Positions 18,446 through 26,463 of a stretch of 64,000 bases of DNA are shown here, in pieces. A program made the translations under genes and the position numbers. How positions within the stretch are numbered: position 1 is the first letter of the stretch; every line of letters begins with the position of its first letter. Source of the DNA: Nitrospira sp. (GTDB lineage: Bacteria; Nitrospirota; Nitrospiria; Nitrospirales; Nitrospiraceae); the NCBI GenBank assembly GCA_022842445.1, contig JALHPO010000002.1, positions 512,718-576,717 on the forward strand, given 5' to 3'. Below the pieces are notes generated by a model. The model made no database searches, was not told the origin of the DNA, and saw only the letters and a program-made list of their open reading frames with translations.

Positions 18446-19171
18446 TCAGCGAATAGGAAACACGTCGGCAGACTTTTGAGCGGTCCACTGCGTAATGGCG
18501 TCGCGGACAGAACCACCCCACCCTCGATATTCGATGAATTCCAATCGGTCGAATTGGAATTCGATCCCGATAACATTGGCGTCGTCTCCGCCTTCTGTAT
18601 TTTTGACGACCCCTGCCAAGTTTGTGACATGGCCTAAGCTGGGCAGTTCAAATTCCAGATGAATCGTGGCGCCAGGCCTGAGCCAGACCGGAACCTTTGC
18701 CAACGCGATGCTGCACCCGCCCAGACTGAGATCTTTGACAAGCCCTCCTGCATAGTCCGCCGGTGACAAGACCGATACGGCGTGGGACCCGAAATCCGCC
18801 CTCGTCAGCAGGGCCGGCTCGCTGGATGAGACACGCGCATGCTTGCGCAAGTGCATCTCTTCCACGGTCTTGGGAAACGCAAGAAACAAGATCGGCACCG
18901 GCGCCAAGAGCAGATCCCGAATCGCAGTCTTGTAACCGACCAGCTTTCCCTCGAACAGATAACTGACCGTACAGGATGTGCCTGCCAGAATATCGGTCGT
19001 ATGATTGAGCTGCGACGGCAATTCACACACCAGCCACGCATGTTCTTTCCAGCCCAGCAACGTACTGCCGTACATGACCTTCTGCTGATCAAGCGAGAGT
19101 GAGATCTTGAGCGGCAACCCGACGCTCAAAAACGACGTTGATACGGGTGTGGATGTCATGACCTCATTCAT
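18446..19171 (-). CDS. ycgR: YcgR-like PilZ-domain c-di-GMP receptor
   Basis: 241 residues. The N-terminal ~115 residues resemble the YcgR/PilZN beta domain. The C-terminal PilZ domain has both c-di-GMP motifs: RKHARV (RxxxR, about residue 109) and DLSLGGCSI (DxSxxG, about residue 145). YcgR proteins bind c-di-GMP and slow the flagellar motor through FliG/FliM/MotA. ATG overlaps the HD-GYP stop by four bases (ATGA), so receptor and predicted phosphodiesterase are made from one mRNA. The sigma-28-like promoter at 20481 probably drives both. Confidence 0.88.
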   Translation of the reverse strand: MNEVMTSTPVSTSFLSVGLPLKISLSLDQQKVMYGSTLLGWKEHAWLVCELPSQLNHTTDILAGTSCTVSYLFEGKLVGYKTAIRDLLLAPVPILFLAFPKTVEEMHLRKHARVSSSEPALLTRADFGSHAVSVLSPADYAGGLVKDLSLGGCSIALAKVPVWLRPGATIHLEFELPSLGHVTNLAGVVKNTEGGDDANVIGIEFQFDRLEFIEYRGWGGSVRDAITQWTAQKSADVFPIR

Positions 19172-20406
19172 GCCGCCTCCTTATTCAGATAGAGAGTTGG
19201 ATCGATCCCGCTGCTGCACGGATCTTTGACGGCAGTGATGCTCCGCCGGGGTGACACCGCCTGCTGCGAGAGATCCACCTCTTCGGGACTCGACCGGACC
19301 GTATTCCCCGCGCTCTTCACGATCAGTACGAACGGTTCCAATGGCGCACCACGGTTTGTCTTCTGAACAATGGCCGTCTCGCCGCTGTCTAGTTCGACGA
19401 CCGAACCGACGGGATACACGCCCACGACATGAATGAATCGTTCCACCACCGAGGAATCCAGATGCCCTTCCAGCGCCAGTCGATAGAGAAACTGCAGCGC
19501 CTGATGAGGCGTCCGCCCCTTGTGATAGCAGCGGTCGCTCGTGATCGCGTCATAAATATCGACGACGGCGGCGATCAGCCCGAATTGACTGAGCTCATCC
19601 CTGACCCGCCGCTGAGGATAGCCTGTTCCATCGATCCGCTCATGATGTTCCAGCGCCGGCCGCAAGTAGGTCTCCCCCAGCCCGGTCGTGCAGGACAGCA
19701 CTTCAACGCCCCGCAACACATGCTGCTTCATGATTTCCATTTCGTCAGGCTCAAACCGGCCCGGCTTGTTCAAAATCTTGATCGGAATTTTCATCTTGCC
19801 GATATCGTGCAGCAATGTCCCGACTCCGATCTGATGCAACTCCGGTCGATCGAAGCCAAGATCGCGACCCAATGACATCGCCAGCAGCGAGGTGTTCACG
19901 GAGTGGTAAAAGGTATACTCATCAAACTGCTTCAGCCGGGACAGGCTGGTCAAGGCATCGGCGTTGCGGAATACGCTTTCCGTCATGTCGGACACAACAC
20001 GATTGACGGAATCCATATTGAGCGCACGCCCCAATCTGACATCGTGCATCGCATCGTGAACAATGGTTTTGGCCGCGGCATAGACTTGCCTGGCGATCGG
20101 CAGTTCCTCTTCAAACGACACCGCTGTCGTCCCCGATGAAACCGCGTCGCCGATTTTGATCGACTCGACACTGGAAGACTCGATGGGCGCACATCGATCG
20201 CCCAGCGGCTCCTCAGAGACCGCTGACGCATCGCCGTCGATGGCCACTTCGACCGTTTGAATCCCAAAGGCTTTCAACTGTTCGATTTGTTCAGATGACG
20301 TAATCGCCATACGGTGCCGGAAGAAGGGACTGGTCAGCCAGGATCGATCAATCCTCTCCACACGCATGCCCGGTTGCAATTGATCGACCCCTATCCACTT
20401 CTTCAT
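19168..20406 (-). CDS. HD-GYP c-di-GMP phosphodiesterase with DUF3391 domain
   Basis: 412 residues from ATG 20406 (MKKWIGVDQLQPGMRV, a typical DUF3391 start, AAGG eight bases upstream); an in-frame ATG at 20454 is possible. Residues 1-100 are DUF3391. The C-terminal HD-GYP domain has all expected metal residues: FYHSVNT, LLHDIGKMKIP, KQH, EHHERIDGTGYP and VVDIYDA. Such enzymes hydrolyse c-di-GMP to pGpG/GMP. It is translationally coupled to ycgR. No membrane segment, so probably cytoplasmic. Confidence 0.92.
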   Translation of the reverse strand: MKKWIGVDQLQPGMRVERIDRSWLTSPFFRHRMAITSSEQIEQLKAFGIQTVEVAIDGDASAVSEEPLGDRCAPIESSSVESIKIGDAVSSGTTAVSFEEELPIARQVYAAAKTIVHDAMHDVRLGRALNMDSVNRVVSDMTESVFRNADALTSLSRLKQFDEYTFYHSVNTSLLAMSLGRDLGFDRPELHQIGVGTLLHDIGKMKIPIKILNKPGRFEPDEMEIMKQHVLRGVEVLSCTTGLGETYLRPALEHHERIDGTGYPQRRVRDELSQFGLIAAVVDIYDAITSDRCYHKGRTPHQALQFLYRLALEGHLDSSVVERFIHVVGVYPVGSVVELDSGETAIVQKTNRGAPLEPFVLIVKSAGNTVRSSPEEVDLSQQAVSPRRSITAVKDPCSSGIDPTLYLNKEAA

Positions 20407-20480
20407 GGTCTGGGCCTTGTGATTCGCAGCCTTTCGTCGCAATGCCGCATACATAGATGAGACAAACCTTCCCCAGGACG

Positions 20481-20507
20481 CTATCGGGAAATACTCGAAA
20501 AACTTGA
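20481..20507 (-). promoter_or_regulatory. sigma-28-type promoter for HD-GYP-ycgR
   Basis: On the minus strand TCAAGTTT (20507-20500), an 11-base spacer, then CCCGATAG (20488-20481). The FliA consensus is TAAAGTTT-N11-GCCGATAA. The predicted transcript starts near 20473, upstream of both candidate HD-GYP starts. It is back to back with the plus-strand match at 20543. Confidence 0.7.
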
Positions 20508-20542
20508 GCGCACCGGGTCTTCTGCCCGGCGGCCGTATGCAA

Positions 20543-20569
20543 TCAAGTTCCTCTCACAGCAGCCGATAC
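20543..20569 (+). promoter_or_regulatory. sigma-28-type promoter for HD-GYP-hybrid kinase
   Basis: TCAAGTTC (20543-20550), spacer of 11, then GCCGATAC (20562-20569), a 7/8 match to the FliA -10. Predicted start near 20576, about 48 bases before the ATG at 20624. Confidence 0.75.
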
Positions 20570-20623
20570 ACATGGAGAACGCCCTACACGCTATTGATTC
20601 GTCCTGGTGAGCACTCTCGGCAC

Positions 20624-21877
20624 ATGACAGTGAACGGCCCGCTCAAACACATTTCCATCGGTCAACTGACTCCAGGCATGTTCATTGTCGAAGTCGATGT
20701 GCCTTGGTATCGCTCTCCATTGCTCTCTCATAAACGGCTGATCCAGGATGCCGAAACCATCCAAGCGATGAAACAGTGCGGGATTCGAACCGTGACCATC
20801 GATATCAGCAAAGGAGCCGATGTCCGCGCTGATGCAAAGGAAGAACGGCCGGCTAAGATAGAAACAGACTCACGTAGAACCATTGCCGCAGAGACGCCCA
20901 CGCATCCCACGCAAGCGGACACCGGCTCAGTACAAACGCTGTACAGAGATGCGCACGAGACAGTAGAGCGGATATTTGCTCAGCTTGAACAGGGCGTGAC
21001 TCCCTCTCACGCCGCAACCAAAGCCGTGGTGTCCAATGTACTGATGCGGATCATTGATGATCGCGCCGCAGTCATGACCCATCTCGCGCTTCAAAAGCTC
21101 AAGCAGTTCGACGATTCATTGGCGACGCACGCGCTCGATACCTGCATCCTGTCACTGGTCGTCGCCGTCGAAATCGGACTCGATGAAACGGCACAGGCCC
21201 AGCTTGGCACGGGCGCCCTGCTCCATGACGCAGGTTATGCGCGGCTCCCCCGCAACCTGGTCCGGAAACGCCAGACATGCACCGACAACGAGCGCCTATT
21301 ACTGCAACAGCACCCTGCCCTGGGAACGCCCCTGCTCACGGAAACAGCCGGATTCGATGCGGCGGTGATCAGGATCGTCGCTGAACATCATGAGCGCGAA
21401 GATGGCAGCGGATTTCCCTCCGGACTGAAGCACGACGGCATTTCCACACTGGCCATGATCGTGGGAATCGTCGACTGGTACGACGGGATGGTGAGCCGTC
21501 GAGGTGGGCGGGCAGCTATGCTGCCGTCTACCGCGGTCCAGCGGCTGTTCGTAGCGGGACAACGAGGGCAGTTCAAGAACACGCTCGCCGAATCCGTTAT
21601 TCGAAGCATCGGCATCTATCCGATCGGGAGTCTGGTCCTCCTGAATACCGGCGAACAAGCGGTGGTCGTCGGAATCAATCCTGAGCATCGGCTGAAACCG
21701 CTCGTCAAGATTATCGCCGGACCGCGGGGAGAGTCGCATGTGACTCCCATGCCGACCGACCTCGCCGCGCAGACGCAGGACCGAAAGGCGCGTGCCGTGC
21801 TGCGTGGGCTCGATCCAGTCCAGGAGCATGTCAACATTGCCCTGTATCTCGATGAGATCTCATCGGAGGCAGCCTGA
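20624..21877 (+). CDS. divergent HD-GYP protein with DUF3391 domain
   Basis: 417 residues from ATG 20624 (MTVNGPLKHISIGQLTPGMF), which aligns with the start of the divergent paralogue. DUF3391 is followed by an HD-GYP domain. The metal ligands look intact (THALDTC, LLHDAGY, QQHP, AEHHEREDGSGFP, IVDWYDG), but the conserved Lys of HDIGK is Tyr and GYP is GFP, and the region after IVDWYDG lacks the usual pattern. It may be a weak phosphodiesterase or a c-di-GMP sensor. Its stop overlaps the start of the hybrid kinase (TGATG), so the two are coupled. GC-rich and codon-similar to neighbours. Confidence 0.9.
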   Translation: MTVNGPLKHISIGQLTPGMFIVEVDVPWYRSPLLSHKRLIQDAETIQAMKQCGIRTVTIDISKGADVRADAKEERPAKIETDSRRTIAAETPTHPTQADTGSVQTLYRDAHETVERIFAQLEQGVTPSHAATKAVVSNVLMRIIDDRAAVMTHLALQKLKQFDDSLATHALDTCILSLVVAVEIGLDETAQAQLGTGALLHDAGYARLPRNLVRKRQTCTDNERLLLQQHPALGTPLLTETAGFDAAVIRIVAEHHEREDGSGFPSGLKHDGISTLAMIVGIVDWYDGMVSRRGGRAAMLPSTAVQRLFVAGQRGQFKNTLAESVIRSIGIYPIGSLVLLNTGEQAVVVGINPEHRLKPLVKIIAGPRGESHVTPMPTDLAAQTQDRKARAVLRGLDPVQEHVNIALYLDEISSEAA

Positions 21878-24705
21878 TGACACAACAGCATCCAGAACAA
21901 CGCGCGGCCCTGCCTCACCCGGTTGCTCCGGCTGCCGCGCCGGCCATGACCGGCGTCCTGGACGGTCTTCCGTTCGGAGTGGTGCTGCTGAACAACGGAT
22001 TCCTGATTCAGGGGATTAATGCAGAAGGCGCGCGGTTGCTCGGACGGCAGCAGTCCTCTCTGTTCGGCGCATCGTTTCCTGAAATCTGGTCTGCCCTGAC
22101 AGAATCGGATGCCGCTGCCGTGACGGGCCGATTGCGCACCGTCGCTGAGACACATGAGCCGGTGCCTCATACTCACACCCGCTGCCGCCTCGGAACAGCC
22201 GCCTCCATCCCTGTCGAATGGACATGCCAGGCGATCGCTCAGGAAGGACGGCCCGGCCTGATGATCGGCCTTCGCGATTGTTCCCAGGAGGAACAGCTCC
22301 AGGAAGAACGCAATCGCCTGGCGGCCATTGCAGAGGAAACCCCGTCCCCCATCATCGAGATGGATCGGCATGGGCAGGTGCTCTACGCAAATCCGGCCAT
22401 GATCACCTGGCTCACGACATTGGGCTACAACGCCGACGGGATTCCGTGCATCGCGCCGCAGGACCTCCTACAGGTGGTGGCCCGATGTCTCCAATCCGGC
22501 GAATCCGTACGAGGATTGGAAGTCTGCCTTCCTGAAGGCAGTTTCTCATGGACCTTTTGTCCTGTCACAACCCACGGGCTCGTTCGCGGCTATGCGCTTG
22601 ATATCACCGGAATCTATGCGGCGCAACAGGAGCTGCGCCGCACTGCCGATCAGCTGCAGGAAAAAAACCGACAGCTCGACAACGCATTAGCCGACGCCCA
22701 GGAATCCGTGCAGACGAAGGCGGCATTTCTCGCGACGATGAGCCACGAGCTTCGCACTCCGATGAACGGCGTCATCGGGATGACCAGCCTGCTGATAGAA
22801 ACTCCACTGTCGCCCGAACAACGGTCCTATGCAGACACCATTCGCCAATGCGGCGAGGCGCTGCTTTCCCTCATCAACAACGTGCTCGAATGCTGCAAGA
22901 TCGAAGCCGGCAAGGTTGAACTGGAACACATCGACTTCAATCTCCGCACTGCCGTCGAAGATGTGCTGGGTCAATTTGCGGAACGAGCCGAAGCGAAGGG
23001 GCTTGAATTGACGGGGTTAGTCCACGCAGCGGTTCCCACAGCCCTGCGCGGCGATCCCGGCCGCCTGCGCCAAATCCTGACTAATCTGGTCGGCAATGCC
23101 CTGAAGTTCACTGACAAAGGTGAAGTCACATTGCAGGCCTACCTGGAGAAAGACTCACCGGGTCATTCGCTCATTCGATTTGAAGTCGTCGACAGCGGCA
23201 TCGGGATTGCACCGGAGGTGCAGGCCAAATTGTTCAGCCCCTTCGTTCAAGCGGACAGTTCAACCACCAGAAAATATGGCGGCACCGGTCTGGGGCTGTC
23301 GATTTCGAAACAGCTGGTCGAACTCATGGGAGGTCAGATCGGCATCAACAGTACTGCGGGGCAAGGCAGTACTTTTTGGTGCACGATCGGTTTCGCCAAG
23401 CAAGCCGACGCGCCGAGCGCCATCCTCCCTTTGGGTGACCTGCATGGGCGCCGGATTCTGATTGTGGACGACAATGAATCGAACCGCCTGATCCTCCGCC
23501 ATCTCGTGACCGGGTGGGGGATGCTCGCGGACATGGCGGAGAATGCGGCCGACGCCTTGCGTCAGGTCATGGAGGCGCATGCCCGTGGGATTTCTTATGA
23601 CCTGGCGATCCTGGACGTTATGATGCCCGGGAAAGACGGCCTGGAACTCGCCCGCGAGTTCCGCCAACATCCGGCTGCCGCAGGCATACGAATCGTGGTA
23701 CTGACGTCGCTGCTCCAGCGGGGCCACGCCGAGCAGGCCCGACAGGTCGGCGCAATGGGCTATCTGCCAAAACCGGCCCGCCATGATCAATTACGCGAGT
23801 GCCTCCGTACGGTCCTCGGCATCGCACGCGTCGAGAGAGAGGAGACCCGGCCCGCCGATCACGTATCGCCCCAGCTGGTCACCAGGCACAGCTTGGCCGA
23901 CAACCTGCCGCGGCAGCGCATTCTGATCGTCGAAGACAACCTCATCAACCAGAAACTTGCCGTCCGTATGGCGGAAAAATTAGGCTATCATCCGGATGTC
24001 GTCGGCAACGGGAAGGAAGCGCTGGCCGCCTTAGCAAAAGAGGACTATGCGCTGGTCCTCATGGATTGTCAGATGCCGGTCATGGATGGATTCGAAGCGA
24101 CCCGCCTGATCCGGGAACGTGAAACAGCCACCCGCTCCGGACGACAGACCTCGCACATGCCGATCATTGCCGTGACGGCCAACGCCATGCAGGGGGATCG
24201 CGAGCACTGTCTGGCAGCCGGCATGGACGACTATCTGGCCAAACCGATTCAACTGGACACACTGCGCGCAGTGCTCCACCGATGGGCTGCGCCGCCTGCA
24301 ACCGTCGACGCGCCTCCCTCCCCGGCACAATGCGATGATCGAGGGATCTTCGATGCCGCCCAAATGTTTCACAACATCGGCGAGGATCACGAGCTCTTTG
24401 CGCAGCTGGTCGTGCTGTTTCTCGACCGGCACCAGACCATGCTGGCGGCGATCAAGGAAGGATTGATCAGCGCCGATGCGCTCGCGGTCAAACATGCGGC
24501 CCATGCGTTGAAAGGCACAGCCAGTAATTTGTGTGCGTCGGAGGTCGCCCTGGCGGCAAGCCGTCTCGAAGCCGTCGGCCATCTGGGCGCCTTGCGCGAC
24601 GCGCCACCGGTCTATGCGCAATTGGAAATGGAACTACTCCGGCTCGTCCGCGTGCTCGACCGCTACCGGCAGGGGTACAATACCGTCACACAATCGGCAG
24701 CATGA
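21877..24705 (+). CDS. hybrid sensor histidine kinase (PAS-PAS-HisKA-HATPase-REC-REC-HPt)
   Basis: 942 residues, BarA-like order but with no membrane segments. Two PAS-like domains (~25-135 and ~150-240), a short coiled coil, HisKA (SHELRTPMNGVIGM; His290), HATPase (NLVGNALKFTDKGE, GGTGLGLSISKQL), two receivers (Asp580 in LDVMMPGKDG and Asp730 in MDCQMPVMDG) and an HPt domain (HAAHALKGTASNL; His876). It can run a full internal phosphorelay. The partner regulator is not adjacent; the receiver-FliH protein at 55137 and the FlrC-like regulator are possible but unproven outputs. Probably co-transcribed with the HD-GYP gene from a sigma-28-type promoter. Confidence 0.95.
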   Translation: MTQQHPEQRAALPHPVAPAAAPAMTGVLDGLPFGVVLLNNGFLIQGINAEGARLLGRQQSSLFGASFPEIWSALTESDAAAVTGRLRTVAETHEPVPHTHTRCRLGTAASIPVEWTCQAIAQEGRPGLMIGLRDCSQEEQLQEERNRLAAIAEETPSPIIEMDRHGQVLYANPAMITWLTTLGYNADGIPCIAPQDLLQVVARCLQSGESVRGLEVCLPEGSFSWTFCPVTTHGLVRGYALDITGIYAAQQELRRTADQLQEKNRQLDNALADAQESVQTKAAFLATMSHELRTPMNGVIGMTSLLIETPLSPEQRSYADTIRQCGEALLSLINNVLECCKIEAGKVELEHIDFNLRTAVEDVLGQFAERAEAKGLELTGLVHAAVPTALRGDPGRLRQILTNLVGNALKFTDKGEVTLQAYLEKDSPGHSLIRFEVVDSGIGIAPEVQAKLFSPFVQADSSTTRKYGGTGLGLSISKQLVELMGGQIGINSTAGQGSTFWCTIGFAKQADAPSAILPLGDLHGRRILIVDDNESNRLILRHLVTGWGMLADMAENAADALRQVMEAHARGISYDLAILDVMMPGKDGLELAREFRQHPAAAGIRIVVLTSLLQRGHAEQARQVGAMGYLPKPARHDQLRECLRTVLGIARVEREETRPADHVSPQLVTRHSLADNLPRQRILIVEDNLINQKLAVRMAEKLGYHPDVVGNGKEALAALAKEDYALVLMDCQMPVMDGFEATRLIRERETATRSGRQTSHMPIIAVTANAMQGDREHCLAAGMDDYLAKPIQLDTLRAVLHRWAAPPATVDAPPSPAQCDDRGIFDAAQMFHNIGEDHELFAQLVVLFLDRHQTMLAAIKEGLISADALAVKHAAHALKGTASNLCASEVALAASRLEAVGHLGALRDAPPVYAQLEMELLRLVRVLDRYRQGYNTVTQSAA

Positions 24706-24714
24706 CGATGCGCC

Positions 24715-24855
24715 TCGCGCATCTACAAGACTCGTGAGATGGCCAAGGCCGAGATCTAGGAGTACATCAAAATGTTTTATAATCCCACCCATCGGCACAG
24801 CCATCAGAGTGGTGTCAGTCCGGAGGCATTTGAAGCCATGTCACAACAGGCTTAA
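24715..24855 (+). pseudogene. IS3-family transposase (OrfB) C-terminal remnant
   Basis: In one frame the DNA reads YKTREMAKAEI, a stop, EYIKMFYNPTHRHSHQSG, then VSPEAFEAMSQQA and a stop. This is the C terminus of IS3-family OrfB integrases (typically ...IFEYIE.FYN..RRHS..G..SP..FE). An internal TAG at 24757 and absence of the catalytic core show it is dead. The following bases to about 24893 (AAGTCTGGGAGATCCATAC) resemble the end of such elements, though no partner inverted repeat was found. Confidence 0.75.
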
Positions 24856-24944
24856 AGATGAGTCCAGAAAAGTCTGGGAGATCCATACGTGAAGCCGCCA
24901 ACCATCGTTACGCCTTACCTAATTGTAGGTTATGAGGTAGTCAA

Positions 24945-25370
24945 TCAATTGAGGATTTCATGAAGGCGCTTTAACTCATCCTGAAAGCCCTTATCTGTAG
25001 ATGAGACAAGATGATCCTTGAGTCTCTTGATCCAAGCTTGCCCTTCTGATGGGTCCTGCAAATCCTCGATGTACAACTCTGCCAAGGATTGTGCGATCTC
25101 TTTCAAATTGGAAATGTCCCGTGAGGCTTCAGCGAGTGCGTAAGCTTGTCTGAGAAGCGCTAATTGTTCCTTCGTATCAAAAACATAGTCCGCGCGAGTC
25201 GCTAGAATACTAGGCAGCACACCATACTTCGCCTCAAGCTCATCAAGACACTGAAGAAGTTGGTTTGTGTAGATGTTCTCTTCCGATTCTGCCTCGGCGT
25301 TGACGATCTTCAAACTTAGCTCATGAACCATGTCCCAATCTTCACTGCTGATGCCGTCAGAGGTAGACAT
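24945..25370 (-). CDS. small helical protein of unknown function
   Basis: 141 residues from ATG 25370 (MSTSDGISSEDWDMVHEL); an in-frame start at 25403 would add 11. Acidic and apparently all-helical, with a TPR-like feel (LRQAYALAEASRDISNLKEI, LAELYIEDLQDPSEGQAWI). No known family recognised. The region is visibly AT-richer than the genes around it and is flanked by mobile-element debris, so it was probably acquired horizontally. An immunity or accessory protein is conceivable but nothing shows it. No strong ribosome-binding site. Confidence 0.6.
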   Translation of the reverse strand: MSTSDGISSEDWDMVHELSLKIVNAEAESEENIYTNQLLQCLDELEAKYGVLPSILATRADYVFDTKEQLALLRQAYALAEASRDISNLKEIAQSLAELYIEDLQDPSEGQAWIKRLKDHLVSSTDKGFQDELKRLHEILN

Positions 25371-25403
25371 TGGAATAGTCAGTATAGGTGGCAAGTGGCA
25401 CAA

Positions 25404-25652
25404 ACCAAACGATGGTACTTCTTACAGGCAATTTGCACAGGAAATCAGTGTCAGGTCTTGCAATCACACATGGCTCGGCTTCCAGCGGAAGTCTCACCTA
25501 ACCGTCAGCCAGAATTCTACCGGGAACGCGGAGCCTGTCAATCGCTCCGCACATCATGACATAGCCTGCGAATCAGCGGATCGTCCGCATCGCGACGGTC
25601 ATCGCACCGGACACGTGGACGGGATAGCCCGATCAAGAGACTGCGGCTGAGG
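25404..25652. other. intergenic scar with possible RAYT transposase start remnant
   Basis: No intact gene. At 25470 an ATG opens MARLPAEVSPNRQPEF and the frame stops at 25559. The start vaguely resembles REP-associated tyrosine transposases (MARLPR.V.PG...), and it is preceded by TCAGGTCTTGCA (25451-25462), a sequence I associate with such elements. The resemblance is weak. No terminator for fliW was identified here. Confidence 0.3.
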
Positions 25653-26126
25653 TTACGACTGAGCCTGCGCGAGGCATTGCGTCGAGTCTGGTGCGGTGAC
25701 CGGAAAGAGCGGATGGCGTGTCGGGAACTCGTCCGAGAGCACCAACTGTTTGCACAGCTTGGTGCGTTGATTCATCAGCAGCGGCCCGCGCAGGTTGGCG
25801 GTCATCCGGCCGGGATCATCCGACGGGATGGTCAAAATCACCGCCGTCGCTAAATCGCTCTCCTCACTCCCCTGCACCTCGGCCAGCGCGTCGTCGGGCA
25901 CTTGAATGTGATAGTCAGCCAGCAACAGATCCGGGTCGATAATCACGAACGCCAGGGCCGGCTCGTCGAGCGATTGAAGCCACTTGAAGGGCGCCTCCGT
26001 ATCGTGGTCGAGGATCACATACCGGCGGCTTTCAGGAAAACCGAGCAGCCCCGATGGAAAGGTGAGGATACTGTCGTCGTCGATCTCGAGCGTGCCGAAA
26101 CGGCTGGATCTGCACTGTGTGATCAT
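25653..26126 (-). CDS. fliW: flagellar assembly factor FliW
   Basis: 157 residues, normal for FliW. SRFGTLEIDDDSILTFPSGL and LLGFPESRRYVILDHDTEAP are the family signature, followed by LQSLDEPALAFVIIDP. FliW binds both flagellin and CsrA: when flagellin is secreted, FliW is freed to inhibit CsrA and so permits flagellin translation. It follows csrA by 12 bases in the same transcript. Confidence 0.95.
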   Translation of the reverse strand: MITQCRSSRFGTLEIDDDSILTFPSGLLGFPESRRYVILDHDTEAPFKWLQSLDEPALAFVIIDPDLLLADYHIQVPDDALAEVQGSEESDLATAVILTIPSDDPGRMTANLRGPLLMNQRTKLCKQLVLSDEFPTRHPLFPVTAPDSTQCLAQAQS

Positions 26127-26138
26127 TCAATCCTACTC

Positions 26139-26384
26139 CTATCGCCCTCGACGGCGCGTCCGCTGAACTAGGTGCCGGAACGCCTCGATCGGGATGGCAC
26201 TGGTTTTTGCCGCCAGCTGATTTTCGTTGAGAATTCTGGCCTGAACCTCATCGCGATGCACATCGACGGTCCTGGGCGCTTCAATGCCGAGGCGAACCTG
26301 TCCTCCCTTAGTTCCCAACACGACGACCCGGATATCGGGGCCGATCGTCACGGCTTCTCCACAGCGGCGTGTCAGAACCAGCAT
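26139..26384 (-). CDS. csrA: carbon storage/translational regulator CsrA
   Basis: 81 residues. MLVLTRRCGEAVTIGPDIRV is the classic start; VRLGIEAPRTVDVHRDEV completes the RNA-binding fold. The extra C-terminal helix (IPIEAFRHLVQRTRRRGR) is typical of CsrA proteins that pair with FliW. It binds GGA motifs in mRNA leaders, classically repressing flagellin translation. A sigma-28-type promoter lies just upstream, between csrA and flgL. Confidence 0.96.
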   Translation of the reverse strand: MLVLTRRCGEAVTIGPDIRVVVLGTKGGQVRLGIEAPRTVDVHRDEVQARILNENQLAAKTSAIPIEAFRHLVQRTRRRGR

Positions 26385-26422
26385 AGCGGAATTTCCAGGC
26401 GAAGCATGCGTCCTCCGAACTC

Positions 26423-26449
26423 CTATCGGTTATCCATCCGGGGACTTGA
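26423..26449 (-). promoter_or_regulatory. sigma-28-type promoter for csrA-fliW
   Basis: Minus strand: TCAAGTCC (26449-26442), 11-base spacer, ACCGATAG (26430-26423). It sits in the 79-base gap between flgL and csrA, with a predicted start near 26415, 31 bases before the csrA ATG. Confidence 0.65.
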
Positions 26450-26463
26450 TCCGCGCCCGCCGC

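Noticed and set aside
20572..20610. Twelve-codon open frame MENALHAIDSSW just after the plus-strand sigma-28 match
   Set aside because: The predicted transcript starts after its ATG and there is no ribosome-binding site, so it is not called a leader peptide.
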